NCBI GenBank assembly: GCA_017623505.1
Contig: JAGAOZ010000007.1
Coordinates: forward strand, 62,001 to 126,000
DNA: 64,000 nt
From: Alistipes sp.
GTDB lineage: Bacteria; Bacteroidota; Bacteroidia; Bacteroidales; Rikenellaceae
Reading direction: 5' to 3'
The notes beneath the pieces were generated by a model. That model was not told the origin of the DNA, searched no databases, and was given only the letters and a program-made list of their open reading frames with translations. The translations under genes were made by a program, and so were the position numbers. Shown here piece after piece: positions 7,866 to 15,623 of this stretch (the first letter of the stretch is position 1; every line of letters begins with the position of its first letter).

Positions 7866-9554
7866 ATGTTACAAGACAATTTAATTAAGATGTACGAGGC
7901 AAGTTTCCGCCAACATGGCAACTTGCCCGTTTTGACAGATTATTTTAGTAAACAGACCTTGACCTATTCCCAGATGTCGGAGCAGGTGGCAAAGTTGCAT
8001 ATCTTCTTCGAAAAGACGGGAATTAAGGCCGGCGATAAGGTAGCACTTATCGGCCGCAACAACATCAACTGGTGCGTCTGCTATATCGCAACAATCACAT
8101 ACGGCGCAGTTATCGTTCCTATACTCCAGGATTTTAATCCCGCAGCTGTAGAGAACATCGTTACACACTCCGAGAGCCGTATTATATTCACCGGAGAAAA
8201 TTTCTGGCAGCAATACGATGCAGACCGTATGCCACTTCTGGAGGCAGCGATATCATTCAGTAAGTTTGAGGTAGAGTACCAACGTGAGGATGTTACAATA
8301 TATGCTGAGGTAATCAACGATTTGGATAACCTGTTTGTACAAAAGTATCCTCAGGGTTTCACCGCCGATGATATTAAATATGCCGACGTGCCTAACGAGA
8401 ATATGATTCTTTTGAATTACACATCGGGAACGACAGGTGCGTCAAAGGGTGTTATGTTGTCGGTAAACAACCTTACGGGTAATATGGTCTTTGCTCGCGA
8501 TATGGATAACCCTGTGACCGGTAAAAAATACTTCTATCCTGAGTGTCGTTCACTATCATTCTTACCACTGGCTCATGCCTACGGATGTGCTTTTGATTTC
8601 CTTGCGCCATTGGTTGTAGGAGGACATATCACATTGCTGGGCAAGATGCCTTCGCCAAAGATTTTGGTCGATGCTATGCAGAATGTGAAGCCTACGGTTA
8701 TTTGTAGTGTGCCGCTGGTATTGGAGAAGGTCTATCGCAAGATGATATTGCCAATGTTGGAGAAGGGGCCGATGAGTATTGCAATGAAGATTCCGTTGCT
8801 CAATACAGCCCTCTACACCATCATCCGCTCTAAGTTGATGGCATCGTTTGGTGGTGAGACACAGATTTTCATCGTTGGAGGTGCACCAATGAATATGGAG
8901 ACTGAGGCATTTTTGCGCAAGATTAATTTTCCACTAACGATTGGTTACGGTATGACGGAGTGCGCTCCGCTGATTAGCTTCGAGCATCCAAGTCTCTTTA
9001 AAACAGGCTCGTGTGGTAAGGGTCTGCCGGGTATAATGGATATAAAGATTATATCTCCGGACCCACAAAACATCGCAGGCGAGATTTTGGTTAAGGGCGA
9101 GAACGTCATGATGGGCTACTACAAGAACGAGGAGGCCACAAAGGCTGTATTGCTCGATGACGGCTGGTTGCGTACGGGTGATATGGGTATTATGGATGAG
9201 GAGGGCAACCTCTTTATCCGCGGACGTTGCAAGACTATGATTTTGACAGCTAACGGCCAGAATATCTATCCGGAGGAGATTGAGGATAAGCTCAACAACC
9301 TGCCTATGGTTTTGGAGTCGCTTATCGTAGAGCGCAGTGGCGTCTTGACGGCCCTGATTGTGCCAGATTATGACCAGGCAAAGGTTGAGGGTATCGGTCA
9401 GGAGGAGTTGAAGGCTATTATCGAGGATAATATCAAGAAACTCAACACAATGGTAAACTCATACGAGAAGGTCGGTCGTTACGAGATAATGGAGCACGAG
9501 TTTGAGAAGACTCCAAAGCGCAGTATTAAGCGTTACTTGTATCAGGCGAAATAG
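7866..9554 (+). CDS. AMP-forming long-chain acyl-CoA synthetase
   Basis: A 562-residue member of the ANL superfamily. It would activate fatty acids to acyl-AMP and then acyl-CoA in the cytoplasm. The P-loop-like motif NYTSGTTGASKGVMLS is near residue 180, the A5 motif GYGMTECAPLIS near 360, the ATP-binding DDGWLRTGDMG near 440, and the C-terminal lysine motif in KRSIKRYLY at the end. It follows plsY in the same direction and ends at a strong terminator, so the two may form a lipid operon. Exact chain-length preference cannot be read from sequence. Confidence 0.92.
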   Translation: MLQDNLIKMYEASFRQHGNLPVLTDYFSKQTLTYSQMSEQVAKLHIFFEKTGIKAGDKVALIGRNNINWCVCYIATITYGAVIVPILQDFNPAAVENIVTHSESRIIFTGENFWQQYDADRMPLLEAAISFSKFEVEYQREDVTIYAEVINDLDNLFVQKYPQGFTADDIKYADVPNENMILLNYTSGTTGASKGVMLSVNNLTGNMVFARDMDNPVTGKKYFYPECRSLSFLPLAHAYGCAFDFLAPLVVGGHITLLGKMPSPKILVDAMQNVKPTVICSVPLVLEKVYRKMILPMLEKGPMSIAMKIPLLNTALYTIIRSKLMASFGGETQIFIVGGAPMNMETEAFLRKINFPLTIGYGMTECAPLISFEHPSLFKTGSCGKGLPGIMDIKIISPDPQNIAGEILVKGENVMMGYYKNEEATKAVLLDDGWLRTGDMGIMDEEGNLFIRGRCKTMILTANGQNIYPEEIEDKLNNLPMVLESLIVERSGVLTALIVPDYDQAKVEGIGQEELKAIIEDNIKKLNTMVNSYEKVGRYEIMEHEFEKTPKRSIKRYLYQAK

Positions 9555-9572
9555 AATATTTACATAAATTTT

Positions 9573-9606
9573 AAGACACTTCTCTTTGAGGAAGTGTCTT
9601 TTTTAT
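9573..9606 (+). terminator. Rho-independent terminator after the acyl-CoA ligase
   Basis: AAGACACTTC and GAAGTGTCTT pair over 10 bp around an 8-nt loop, followed by a T-rich tract. Confidence 0.9.
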
Positions 9607-9607
9607 T

Positions 9608-9637
9608 TTTGTAGTTGATATATTTTTTGTATATTTG
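9608..9637 (+). promoter_or_regulatory. Promoter for the lipoprotein gene at 9941
   Basis: TTTG at 9608-9611 and TATATTTG at 9630-9637, spaced 18 bp, slightly short of the usual 19-21. It directly follows the terminator and leaves a leader of about 300 nt before the ATG at 9941. Confidence 0.7.
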
Positions 9638-9770
9638 TAACATCAAAGATTGCATTCTTTGATGGACATATTTTAAAGAAAGTGTTTTCGCTTTTGTCTG
9701 AAACAAGAAATGTGGAAGTTTCGATAATAGAAAGACAAACGAGATGCACTCATTCCTTGTGTAGTTATGT

Positions 9771-9940
9771 GGGGAGTACTTATTGTATACTCTTTGCCCC
9801 ATACTATTCAAGTGTGGGGTATTTGCGTTTATTTCTATTAGGGTCTTTCCACAACCTCTTGTTTGATAAACGATTCGGCTCCACACTTTCTGTTTATAGA
9901 GATCACATCGGGAGCTGGTGTGAGGTAAAAACATCACAAA
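9771..9940 (+). ncRNA. Structured 5' leader with competing hairpins (candidate cis-regulatory RNA)
   Basis: Hairpin I pairs GGGGAGTA (from 9771) with TACTC (9788-9792) and CCCC (9797-9800). Hairpin II pairs CCCCATAC (9797-9804) with GTGTGGGG (9812-9819). Both need the same CCCC, so they exclude each other. Further downstream ATAAAC can pair with GTTTAT, and GCTCC with GGAGC before the start codon. I see no convincing gene in 9640-9940. I do not recognise a known riboswitch class. Assigning a switch function is inference. Confidence 0.45.
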
Positions 9941-11527
9941 ATGAAAAAGTTTCTTTTGATTGCTGTTGCAGCATTTGGAATGTTGATGACAGCGTGTTCG
10001 AAGGACGAGGTTGCTCAGCCTGTGGCAGAGAAGTCTACAGTTACTTTCACTGTTGCTGCTCCTGAATTGGCAACCCGTGCTGACTTGGGTGACGGTACAA
10101 CTGCTACCCAGCTCTCTTGGGCAGTTTATGACAAGAACCACACCCTGCTTTTCCAGAGCAGCGAGGTTACTGTTATGAGCGACTTGAAGGCAACCGTTGA
10201 GATTCCTTTCGTAAACGGTATGGAGTACAACATCCTTTTCTGGGCAGAGGCTGTACAGTCTCCTTACTCTGTAGATTGGGCTAACTTGGAGGTTGGTTAC
10301 ACTAATGCTGCTGCATTGGTTTCTAACTCTGAGAAGTACGATGCTTTCTACTGCTACTTCACTGAGCTTGATGAGGTTACAGGTCCTGTAAACGAGGAAG
10401 TAGAGTTGAAGCGTCCTTTTGCTCAGCTTAACATCAAGACCAACGACCACGACAACGCAGTAAAGTCTGGTTTGAATGTTGATCAGGTGAGCGTTGAAAT
10501 CTCTGAGGGTTGCGACAAGTTCAGCCTTGCAAACGGTGAGGGTATTAAGGCTGCTACTGGCACAAAGATTACTTTTGGCAATGCTACTAAGGTTGCTAAC
10601 GACCATTTGGCTGTAAACTACCTCTTTACATGTGGTCAGAAGTCTTTGATTAACGTAAAATTCAGCTACACCGATGGCGACCTCACAAAGGGTGGTGATG
10701 CAAGTGGCTCTATGGAGTTCGCTGCAGTTCCTGTACAGCGTAACTATCGTACAAATATCGTAGGTAGCCTACTCACAAGCGACGGTACATTTGAGGTTGA
10801 GATTAAGCCTGGATTTGAGGGTGAATATGCATTTCAAGCCATTGAGGATAATAATAGTGCAATTGTATATGAGGCACCTTATATGATTAACGTGTCATCA
10901 CACGATTTTGATAGTAATATTAAATCACATATTTGGAATGAGGAAACAGGAGTCGGTCATATTAATTTCGATAACCCTATCACTACTATTGAGTATGGAG
11001 CTTTTCAAAATTGCGGATTGACAAGTATTAAGTTGCCTAAGAGTGTAACAACTTTATCTGCCTATGCTTTTGCAGGTACCTATATTGAATATATTGATAT
11101 TCCAAGTGGAGTGACTAACATAGGTATGTATTGTTTTTATAGCTGTGTAAAACTGAAGAATGTAAATATAGGTGAGAACGTTCGAGTAATTGAAGGAGCC
11201 GCATTTTTTAACTGTAGAGAACTATTACGTGTGGAAATTCCTGATAACGTGGAGGTAATAGATGCAGCTGCGTTTGCAGATTGTTCCAAATTAGAAAGTG
11301 TCAAGCTATCAGCAAATTTAAGCAATCTGGGACCTCAAGTATTTAGAGATTGTGACTCTTTAAAAGAGATATATTGTAAATCAGTTGTTCCGTATTCAAT
11401 CTATGACATATTTTATGGTGTATCGTCAGCTTTTATCATTTACGTGCCTACAGAAGCGGTGGAAGACTATAAAAATGCAAATATTTGGAGAAATTATGCT
11501 GATAGGATTGTAGGCTATCAATTTTAA
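9941..11527 (+). CDS. Chimeric fimbrillin-like / BspA-LRR lipoprotein
   Basis: A 528-residue lipoprotein with lipobox LMTACSKDE. Residues about 25-290 are a fimbrillin-like module (I believe the DUF6562 type), with ATRADLGDGTTA, LSWAVYD, ILFWAEA, LKRPFAQLNI and QRNYRTNIVGSLLTS. Residues about 320-500 are BspA-type LRR_5 repeats (ITTIEYGAFQNC, IPDNVEVIDAAAFADC). The N-terminal module is very close to that of the gene at 29574. Codon use changes near base 10,820: the first part uses a narrow, highly-expressed-like set (GGT, GCT, AAG, GAG) and the LRR part is mixed and AT-richer. That suggests a module fusion. A surface role in adhesion is inferred. Confidence 0.88.
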   Translation: MKKFLLIAVAAFGMLMTACSKDEVAQPVAEKSTVTFTVAAPELATRADLGDGTTATQLSWAVYDKNHTLLFQSSEVTVMSDLKATVEIPFVNGMEYNILFWAEAVQSPYSVDWANLEVGYTNAAALVSNSEKYDAFYCYFTELDEVTGPVNEEVELKRPFAQLNIKTNDHDNAVKSGLNVDQVSVEISEGCDKFSLANGEGIKAATGTKITFGNATKVANDHLAVNYLFTCGQKSLINVKFSYTDGDLTKGGDASGSMEFAAVPVQRNYRTNIVGSLLTSDGTFEVEIKPGFEGEYAFQAIEDNNSAIVYEAPYMINVSSHDFDSNIKSHIWNEETGVGHINFDNPITTIEYGAFQNCGLTSIKLPKSVTTLSAYAFAGTYIEYIDIPSGVTNIGMYCFYSCVKLKNVNIGENVRVIEGAAFFNCRELLRVEIPDNVEVIDAAAFADCSKLESVKLSANLSNLGPQVFRDCDSLKEIYCKSVVPYSIYDIFYGVSSAFIIYVPTEAVEDYKNANIWRNYADRIVGYQF

Positions 11528-11548
11528 TAAATTGCAAACTTATACTCG

Positions 11549-11580
11549 AAGGTGCTCTCGCAAAAGAGCACCTTATTTTA
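11549..11580 (+). terminator. Terminator after the 9941 lipoprotein
   Basis: AAGGTGCTCT pairs with AGAGCACCTT around a 6-nt loop, followed by ATTTTATA. Confidence 0.88.
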
Positions 11581-11622
11581 TACTATTTGCAAAAGGGTGT
11601 GCGTTTGTATGTGAAAAATCAC

Positions 11623-11630
11623 TACCTTTG
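11623..11630 (+). promoter_or_regulatory. Promoter -7 box (TACCTTTG) next to the kinase start codon
   Basis: TACCTTTG ends 5 nt before the ATG at 11636. With the usual 5-7 nt from box to transcript start, the mRNA would begin at or next to the A of ATG, so it may be leaderless. The -33 element is weak. Confidence 0.6.
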
Positions 11631-11635
11631 TGGTT

Positions 11636-12721
11636 ATGAGAGCGCAACATAACAAACCCCTTATTGGCGAAACCCTGCTATATTTTATGGTGTGGTCGCT
11701 CGTGCTTTTGGTGCCTATCCTCAACTCGAAGATGATGGCCGAGGAGCACGTACAGTTGAGCAATATACTCACGGCATGGAGTAAGGTTCTGCCCTACATC
11801 GTCATCTTCCTGATAAACAACTTATTCTTAGCTCCGCGATTATTGATGCGTCGCCGCTATCTACTCTATTTGGGTGCGGCAGTGGCATTGTTGTCGGCAA
11901 TGTTCTTGGGTGTCGAGTACTATCAATCAAATATTCGAACGATACCTTACGGCGAGACGACATTGGTAATGCATGGTAAGGCGTCGTTTACCGACTTGCA
12001 GTGGTATTGGAACGTCTTGCTCGGATTGTTCCTCTGCGGAGCGAACTCGCTGATTAAGATGATGTTTGCATCAATACGCGACGAGCAGAGAATGGCGGAG
12101 TTAGAGCGTCACCGTCTACAAACAGAGATGGACTATCTGAAGTATCAGATTAATCCTCACTTCTTTATGAACACCCTAAACAATATTCACGCATTGATAG
12201 ACATTGACCAAACGGCAGCACAGAAGAGTGTGATAGAGCTATCGAAGATGATGCGTTATGTATTGTACGAGTCAGATAATGCCACGATAGGCATAATAGA
12301 CGAGGTTCGATTTATCGAAAATTACATTGCTCTGATGAAGATTCGATACACGGAGGATGTAGAGGTGCGATTAAAGGTGCAGGACCCTCTGCCTTCGAGC
12401 GTAAAGATTCCACCACTGCTGTTGATTGTGCTTGTCGAAAATGCCTTCAAGCACGGCGTGAGCTACAACAAATCCTCCTATGTACATATCTCGATAGCAT
12501 GTACAGCATCTGAGGTGGTGTGCCACGTAGAGAACTCACGCCATAACGAACAGCGCACAGATAAGAAGAGTAGCGGATTGGGATTAGAGAATATGCAAAA
12601 ACGCCTTGATTTGCTATTTGGAGATAAATATCACCTACTTATCAACGACGTAGATAAGCAGGTGTATAGTGTCACATTGAAAATGCCGATAAAAGATGAT
12701 GAGGTGTATAGCAATAGATGA
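11636..12721 (+). CDS. LytS-type sensor histidine kinase (His_kinase/HATPase)
   Basis: About 361 residues from the ATG at 11636. An in-frame GTG at 11630 overlaps the -7 box and is rejected. Four membrane segments occupy roughly residues 12-145. A short coiled coil leads into the His_kinase motif MDYLKYQINPHFFMNTLNNI, with the phosphorylatable histidine at 175. The HATPase part carries VENAFKHGVSY and SSGLGLENMQKRL. It overlaps the downstream LytTR regulator by 26 bp, so the two are one signalling unit. No periplasmic sensor domain is evident. The signal is unknown. Confidence 0.93.
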   Translation: MRAQHNKPLIGETLLYFMVWSLVLLVPILNSKMMAEEHVQLSNILTAWSKVLPYIVIFLINNLFLAPRLLMRRRYLLYLGAAVALLSAMFLGVEYYQSNIRTIPYGETTLVMHGKASFTDLQWYWNVLLGLFLCGANSLIKMMFASIRDEQRMAELERHRLQTEMDYLKYQINPHFFMNTLNNIHALIDIDQTAAQKSVIELSKMMRYVLYESDNATIGIIDEVRFIENYIALMKIRYTEDVEVRLKVQDPLPSSVKIPPLLLIVLVENAFKHGVSYNKSSYVHISIACTASEVVCHVENSRHNEQRTDKKSSGLGLENMQKRLDLLFGDKYHLLINDVDKQVYSVTLKMPIKDDEVYSNR

Positions 12722-13454
12722 TGAACCGCTTGCATTAAGGCAGCTAAAATCATACATCGCCAAAATAGGTGAATTGGAGCTACTCGACACATTTAAGAGT
12801 GCAGTAGAGGCTCAGATTTTTCTCGAACGGAGCGAAGTGGACCTGATATTTGTGGATATCAATATGCCGGATTTGAACGGCATAGAGTTCGTGAGAGGTT
12901 TGAAAAATCCTCCACTTGTAGTATTCACCACAGCATACTCGGAATATGCCATAGAGGGATTTCGTCTTGATGCTGTGGATTATCTACTCAAGCCGTTCTC
13001 ATTCGATGAGTTTGCCCGTTCGGTAAAGAAGGCTGCATCGCTAATAGAGCTGGCACAACTGCGTAATACAATATCGGAAGAGATAATAGATGGTCAAATC
13101 TCCGCCGAGGAGAATCAGGCAGAGGAGAATGCAGATTATATATCTATAAAAGCAGATTACAAAGTATCGTTGGTGCGACATGCCGATATTGTATATATGG
13201 AGAGTGTGGGAGAGTATGTGAGGTTGCATCTGACAGATGACTCCACATTAACGACACTCTTTAGATTAAAGAACATGGAGAGTGCGCTGCCTGACGAGAA
13301 ATTTATGCGAATACACCGCTCGTATATCATAAACCTTAGCCATATCGCAGGCTACACGAAGGGAAAGGTATATATGGATAATAGGGAGGATTTGCCAATC
13401 GGAGCAAACTACAAGGAGGCCTTTAAAGAGTATACCGAGCGACTGGGTGAATAG
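12696..13454 (+). CDS. LytTR-family response regulator
   Basis: A 252-residue partner of the kinase at 11636. The receiver domain has acidic residues in IAIDDEPLA, phosphoacceptor D54 in IFVDINMPDLNG, and the conserved lysine in YLLKPF. A LytTR DNA-binding domain fills about 145-250 (VYMESVGEYVRLHL, FMRIHRSYIINLSHI). It begins inside the kinase reading frame. Targets are unknown. The nearest candidate is the lipoprotein at 9941, but I see no repeated operator that would prove it. Confidence 0.94.
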   Translation: MMRCIAIDDEPLALRQLKSYIAKIGELELLDTFKSAVEAQIFLERSEVDLIFVDINMPDLNGIEFVRGLKNPPLVVFTTAYSEYAIEGFRLDAVDYLLKPFSFDEFARSVKKAASLIELAQLRNTISEEIIDGQISAEENQAEENADYISIKADYKVSLVRHADIVYMESVGEYVRLHLTDDSTLTTLFRLKNMESALPDEKFMRIHRSYIINLSHIAGYTKGKVYMDNREDLPIGANYKEAFKEYTERLGE

Positions 13455-13901
13455 CTATTCAAAGCTTGGAAAATTATTCATTTGACGATAGCTATCCTCA
13501 ACTCGCTCGAAGCAATAGTGCTTTAGACCATTGGTGATGATGATATATCGGGCTTGCACCACAGCATTATAACGCAGAGCTTGGTCAATCACTTGACGCG
13601 TAATTTTAACCTGCGGAGCTTTACACTCTACCAAAATGTAGGGGTGAGCCTGACGGTCAAAAACGACAATATCGGCACGCTGCGCTGTCGAGTTAATATT
13701 GACAGGAAACTCCTCGGTAATAAGCAGACGCGGAACTCGGCAATGGGTCGTAAGAAACTCCACAGCATGACGACGCACCCACTCCTCCGGAGTTAAGACA
13801 ACATAGATATTGCGGATGGTATCAAGGACTAAAGTCTTTCCATCGCGCTCTATGGCAGAGAGTTTAATGGGTGGAAATTGCAGTTTAGGAGTTTTTTCCA
13901 T
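13455..13901 (-). CDS. Stand-alone HsdR N-terminal-like (PD-(D/E)XK fold) protein
   Basis: A 148-residue protein matching the N-terminal nuclease-fold domain of type I restriction HsdR, without helicase or methylase. The PD-(D/E)XK residues are visible as the D in RADIVVFDR and the E and K in ILVECKAPQ. The N-terminal half has PEEWVRRHAVEFL. Such short proteins are widespread single genes in Bacteroidota and are not evidence of a restriction system; none of hsdS or hsdM is nearby. It converges on the LytTR gene with no gap between stop codons. Activity is unproven. Confidence 0.85.
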   Translation of the reverse strand: MEKTPKLQFPPIKLSAIERDGKTLVLDTIRNIYVVLTPEEWVRRHAVEFLTTHCRVPRLLITEEFPVNINSTAQRADIVVFDRQAHPYILVECKAPQVKITRQVIDQALRYNAVVQARYIIITNGLKHYCFERVEDSYRQMNNFPSFE

Positions 13902-13921
13902 CGTTAGAATAAAATTTTTTA

Positions 13922-13929
13922 TAACTTTG
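13922..13929 (+). promoter_or_regulatory. Promoter -7 box (TAACTTTG) for the gene at 13959
   Basis: An exact TAnnTTTG match about 30 nt before the ATG. The -33 element is not clear. Confidence 0.5.
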
Positions 13930-13958
13930 ACCTTACAAATATAACAAATTTAGACGAT

Positions 13959-15275
13959 ATGAAATATTTTGCAACAATCATAGCCGCAATTTTTGCCCTC
14001 ACAGCCTATGCTCAAGAGTACAATGTCGGCGAAGGCAGCCAAACAGCACGTATGACAATAGTGCCATACGCAACAGCTGCTGAGGCCGAGGCTGCAAATG
14101 GGGCTGTTGTACAAAATAAGTACGTACGTACGATGACTCAATGGACACAAACTCAGGAGCAGAATGTTACAATACATATGTCACAATTTGCATTTCCTTT
14201 TGCATGGCTGAATCGTTTGGTGTTGATTCATATAGACCCCGTTGGCGCAGCGTACGAAGTATATCTGAATGGGGAGTTGGTCGGAAGCGTAACAAATGGC
14301 TATGCACCATCAGAGTTTAATGTTACCAACGATGTGCAGGAAGATATGAATAGTGTAGAGATTCGTGTTGCAAATGCGCATTGGTCACAAACCTTAGAGT
14401 GCTTTGATAATAAGATAGAACCTAAGCAGCCAAGCGCATACGTACTCTCACAACCTGTGATACGTGTGCGCGACATAACTCACAACGCACGAATAGATGC
14501 TACGGGTAAGATGGCTAACGTCGAGGTGGGTTTGGTTGTCAAAACCGAGGCTTTGAATCCTAAAAAAGCTCGTGTGCATTATGAGCTTATTAGTCGCGAC
14601 ACAACTGTTGTTGAGCACGGCTACCGCGATGTTTACCTCGAACAAAAAGGCGAAGATACAGTAAAGTTTATGGCTCGAATCCCTGTCAAAGAGCTTTGGT
14701 CGGCGGATTCTCCTACGCTATACAAGGTCAATGTAAAGACTCAAATTGAGGGCCGATATGCTGAATATCAGTCACACAGCGTTGGATTCAGAGAGTTATC
14801 ATACAAGGATAACAAGTTGGTAATCAATGGTGAGAATGTGGGACTTAAGGTTGGTGAGATTGATGCTCAAACGGCTCAAATCGACGAGCTAAAAAAGTTG
14901 AAAAAGAGTGGATTCAATGCGGTACGAGTTATAGCCGGCGTGGCACCGACGTCGTTCTATCAGATGTGCGACAAGGTAGGTTTGTATGTTGTTGTAGTGG
15001 CTCCTATCAACACCTCGAAGAGCGGAACATCGCGCAAGATAGGAGGCAATCCGACAAACGATATTGCATGGCGTACAGTATATTTGGACCGCACGCAGAG
15101 TGCATATCGCACAACACGCGATTATGCATCGGTAGTTGCCTATCAGTTAGCTCAGAAGTCCGCGAATGGAATCAATCTATACGAGAGCTATTTGTTGCTC
15201 AAGCAGCTCGAAAAGCAGCGTCCAATCATCTATCCGGACGGCGGTAAAGAGTGGAATAATGATGTGATAGAATAA
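13959..15275 (+). CDS. Secreted GH2-like protein lacking the catalytic glutamates (pseudoenzyme)
   Basis: A 438-residue protein with a signal peptide (MKYFATIIAAIFALTAYAQ). Order of parts: a jelly-roll sugar-binding-like domain about 50-155 (AYEVYLNGELVGSV), an Ig-like sandwich about 165-280, then the first part of a TIM barrel (LKKLKKSGFNAVRV, MCDKVGLYVV). In active GH2 beta-galactosidases that last motif continues DEAN; here residues 346-349 read VVAP. The acid/base motif (GNE in family members) falls at SVVAYQLAQKSANG, with Q399-K400 in place of N-E. The barrel ends early. The protein probably binds glycan or acts structurally rather than hydrolysing. Its partner is unknown. Confidence 0.8.
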   Translation: MKYFATIIAAIFALTAYAQEYNVGEGSQTARMTIVPYATAAEAEAANGAVVQNKYVRTMTQWTQTQEQNVTIHMSQFAFPFAWLNRLVLIHIDPVGAAYEVYLNGELVGSVTNGYAPSEFNVTNDVQEDMNSVEIRVANAHWSQTLECFDNKIEPKQPSAYVLSQPVIRVRDITHNARIDATGKMANVEVGLVVKTEALNPKKARVHYELISRDTTVVEHGYRDVYLEQKGEDTVKFMARIPVKELWSADSPTLYKVNVKTQIEGRYAEYQSHSVGFRELSYKDNKLVINGENVGLKVGEIDAQTAQIDELKKLKKSGFNAVRVIAGVAPTSFYQMCDKVGLYVVVVAPINTSKSGTSRKIGGNPTNDIAWRTVYLDRTQSAYRTTRDYASVVAYQLAQKSANGINLYESYLLLKQLEKQRPIIYPDGGKEWNNDVIE

Positions 15276-15300
15276 AAAATGTAAAAAAAAGTTCGAAAAA

Positions 15301-15332
15301 CTTGCACGAATAAAAAAAGTGCCCTATATTTG
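15301..15332 (+). promoter_or_regulatory. Promoter of tRNA-Lys
   Basis: CTTG at 15301-15304 and TATATTTG at 15325-15332, with 20 bp between and the tRNA 25 bp downstream. Confidence 0.75.
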
Positions 15333-15357
15333 CACTCGCAATTAGCAAATAATTGAT

Positions 15358-15430
15358 GCCTCTTTAGCTCAGTTGGTAGAGCACGACACTCTTAATGTTG
15401 GGGTCCAGGGTTCGAGCCCCTGAGGGGGTA
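15358..15430 (+). tRNA. tRNA-Lys (anticodon CUU)
   Basis: A 73-nt cloverleaf. Acceptor GCCTCTT pairs with AGGGGGT (with G-U pairs). The D arm is GCTC/GAGC. The anticodon stem CGACA/TGTTG encloses loop CTCTTAA, giving anticodon CTT (lysine, AAG codons). The T arm is CAGGG/CCCTG with loop TTCGAGC. CCA is not encoded. A promoter lies just upstream and a terminator just downstream, so it is a single-gene transcript. Confidence 0.96.
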
Positions 15431-15433
15431 CAG

Positions 15434-15466
15434 AAGCGAGAAACGGAAGTTTCTCGCTTTTTTGTT
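15434..15466 (+). terminator. Terminator after tRNA-Lys
   Basis: AAGCGAGAAAC pairs with GTTTCTCGCTT over 11 bp with a GGAA tetraloop, followed by a T run. Confidence 0.92.
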
Positions 15467-15493
15467 TTGTGGCAGCTGTACGCGGTGCGTGTA

Positions 15494-15551
15494 ATGAATA
15501 GAGTGATGATAGGTCAGCGCACAAGTTCGCACCTATCATCACTCTACTCAT
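15494..15551. repeat. Long inverted repeat (21-bp arms, 16-nt loop)
   Basis: Arms 15494-15514 and 15531-15551 pair with one mismatch. The inner 15 bp (AGAGTGATGATAGGT) are perfect. No T run follows, and the tRNA already has its own terminator, so this is not an obvious terminator. It lies 64 bp past the tRNA 3' end in the gap 15467-15623, which otherwise holds nothing I can identify. Confidence 0.8.
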
Positions 15552-15623
15552 ATTCTGCTGATGCAGAACAACATCTGCCCCAAAACAATCTACCCCGTTA
15601 GTGGACTCGAATTTAGGGAGGGA

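Noticed and set aside
9560..10606. Long open frame on the minus strand opposite the 9941 lipoprotein
   Set aside because: The plus-strand gene has a lipobox, recognised domains, promoter and terminator. The minus frame gives a basic, low-information protein.
13455..13901. A restriction-modification or defence locus
   Set aside because: Only an HsdR-N-like stand-alone gene is present, with no methylase, specificity or helicase gene. Such single genes are common in Bacteroidota.
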